Below, piece by piece: positions 63,493-64,000 of a DNA stretch of 64,000 bases. The notes beneath the pieces are model-generated. The model worked only from the letters and a program-made list of their open reading frames with translations. It had not been told where the DNA came from and did not search any database. The DNA is from Micropterix aruncella (lineage: Eukaryota > Arthropoda > Insecta > Lepidoptera > Micropterigidae). The translations under genes were made by a program, and so were the position numbers. The stretch lies in assembly GCA_944548615.1 (NCBI GenBank), contig OX155962.1:64501-128500 (forward strand), given 5' to 3'. Each line of letters starts with the position of its first letter. The first letter of the stretch is position 1.

Positions 63493-64000
63493 CTATTCCA
63501 CTCCGAGTTCCAGCATCCGGTCTACTTCTGCGTTTAACGCATCCAACTTTGGCGGTGGGAGACGATACATGCGCTGTTTAATTGGTGCGCTGTCCCCAGT
63601 GTCAATATGATGAACCACCAAATCCGTACGACCCAAACCAATCTTCTCCGTCGAAATCTCTTTAAACTGCCCGATAATGTTATCTGCGATTAAACGTTGC
63701 TCCGCAGTCAGATACTCGTAGTCCGCTATCATCGGCTCTACGATTCTACATGTATGCAACTCCGAAATGTCCGAAGTTTGCAAAAATTGCAAGTCATTCG
63801 GAATTAGATTGAACTTCTTCCATATGTCAATCCCCAGAATAATTGGTATTTCTATACCCGGAAATACGTAAAAAGTACAAAACTTTGTTAATTTCTTAAT
63901 AGTAATCGGCAACTGAACCGCACCTATGCACAGAGACTTTTGTCCATTTGCCGAGGTTACTGAAAAAGAATCACATTTTTCTAACGAAAAACCTTGATTC
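63493..64000 (-). CDS. Gypsy protease C-terminal part and RT N-terminal linker (5' end outside window)
   Basis: The frame is open to the window edge (upstream of the Met at 63912: SFSVTSANGQKSLCIGAVQL). Retropepsin C-terminal motif IPIILGIDIWKKF, then a linker with LTAEQRLIADNIIGQF and GRTDLVVHHIDTGDSAPIK, then QRMYRLPPPKLDALNAEVDR leading into RT. It ends at a premature TAG (63493-63495) produced by a small indel relative to the downstream RT frame. The active-site DTG of the protease should lie beyond 64000. Confidence 0.85.
   Translation of the reverse strand, partial: NQGFSLEKCDSFSVTSANGQKSLCIGAVQLPITIKKLTKFCTFYVFPGIEIPIILGIDIWKKFNLIPNDLQFLQTSDISELHTCRIVEPMIADYEYLTAEQRLIADNIIGQFKEISTEKIGLGRTDLVVHHIDTGDSAPIKQRMYRLPPPKLDALNAEVDRMLELGVE

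Larger units (their letters stand above)
60260..64000 (-). mobile_element. Ty3/gypsy LTR retrotransposon (partial, runs off the window)
   Basis: Minus-strand pol in the order protease, RT, RNase H, integrase (HHCC, then DDE core, then GPY/F-like tail), which defines Ty3/gypsy. It continues beyond 64000, so gag and 5' LTR are not seen. Two breaks disrupt pol. Confidence 0.92.

Overview
The window looks like a repeat-dominated, gene-poor stretch of an insect genome, most likely a lepidopteran. The evidence is the family content, not any host gene: Helitrons with the moth-and-butterfly type Rep N-terminus (MPRRIGNIGRR), the 'accgacttaaaaaaaaggaggagg' block common in lepidopteran intergenic DNA, CR1/Daphne-like and R1/I-like non-LTR retrotransposons, a Ty3/gypsy element, and very long (AT)n arrays in AT-rich DNA. 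No complete host gene, rRNA, tRNA or CRISPR array could be supported. One short possible host first exon lies at 55.0-55.1 kb (minus).

Layout. 0.2-0.7 kb is an (AT)n array. 1.3-2.6 kb is a TA-flanked terminal-inverted-repeat element. 5.2-10.6 kb is a 5'-truncated non-LTR element with an intact reverse transcriptase frame; a 3.06-kb composite Helitron is nested in its 3' UTR. 12.2-15.4 kb holds two copies of an unidentified GC-rich repeat, one split by a 1.79-kb R1/I-like retrotransposon with 15-bp target-site duplications. 17.5-22.3 kb has two (AT)n arrays with an associated repeat ('family M'). 22.3-29.05 kb is a second copy of the composite Helitron, itself interrupted by a 3.65-kb DNA transposon with long inverted repeats and an ~890-aa FEN/XPG-nuclease-plus-CXC protein (Academ-like). 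29.05-29.86 kb is family M between two (AT)n arrays. 30-41 kb holds retrotransposon relics, minisatellites and another GC-rich repeat copy. 41-50 kb is largely unassigned. 50-53 kb has a retrotransposon relic and a rearranged cluster of GC-rich repeats. 56-58.6 kb is family M split by a 5'-truncated retrotransposon, ending in (AT)n. 60-64 kb is a Ty3/gypsy element on the minus strand that runs off the window.

The coding sequences are transposition machinery: reverse transcriptase and RNase H for target-primed copying, Helitron Rep fragments, a nuclease-type transposase, and gypsy protease/RT/RNase H/integrase. Most are truncated or broken; the exceptions are the RT frame at 5.2-7.1 kb, the ~890-aa frame at 25-27.7 kb, and the gypsy pol, which has only two breaks. 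The order of insertion can be read directly: GC-rich repeat before R1-like element; CR1-like element before Helitron copy 1; family M before Helitron copy 2 before the Academ-like element; family M before the 57-kb retrotransposon.

The best candidates for something new are (1) the Academ-like insertion with a paralogous empty site in the same window, (2) the composite Helitron with two nested 5' ends and one 3' end, (3) a hairpin conserved in the 3' UTR of four retrotransposon copies, (4) the link between family M and nearly all the giant (AT)n arrays, and (5) the GC-rich dispersed repeat with no recognisable coding content.
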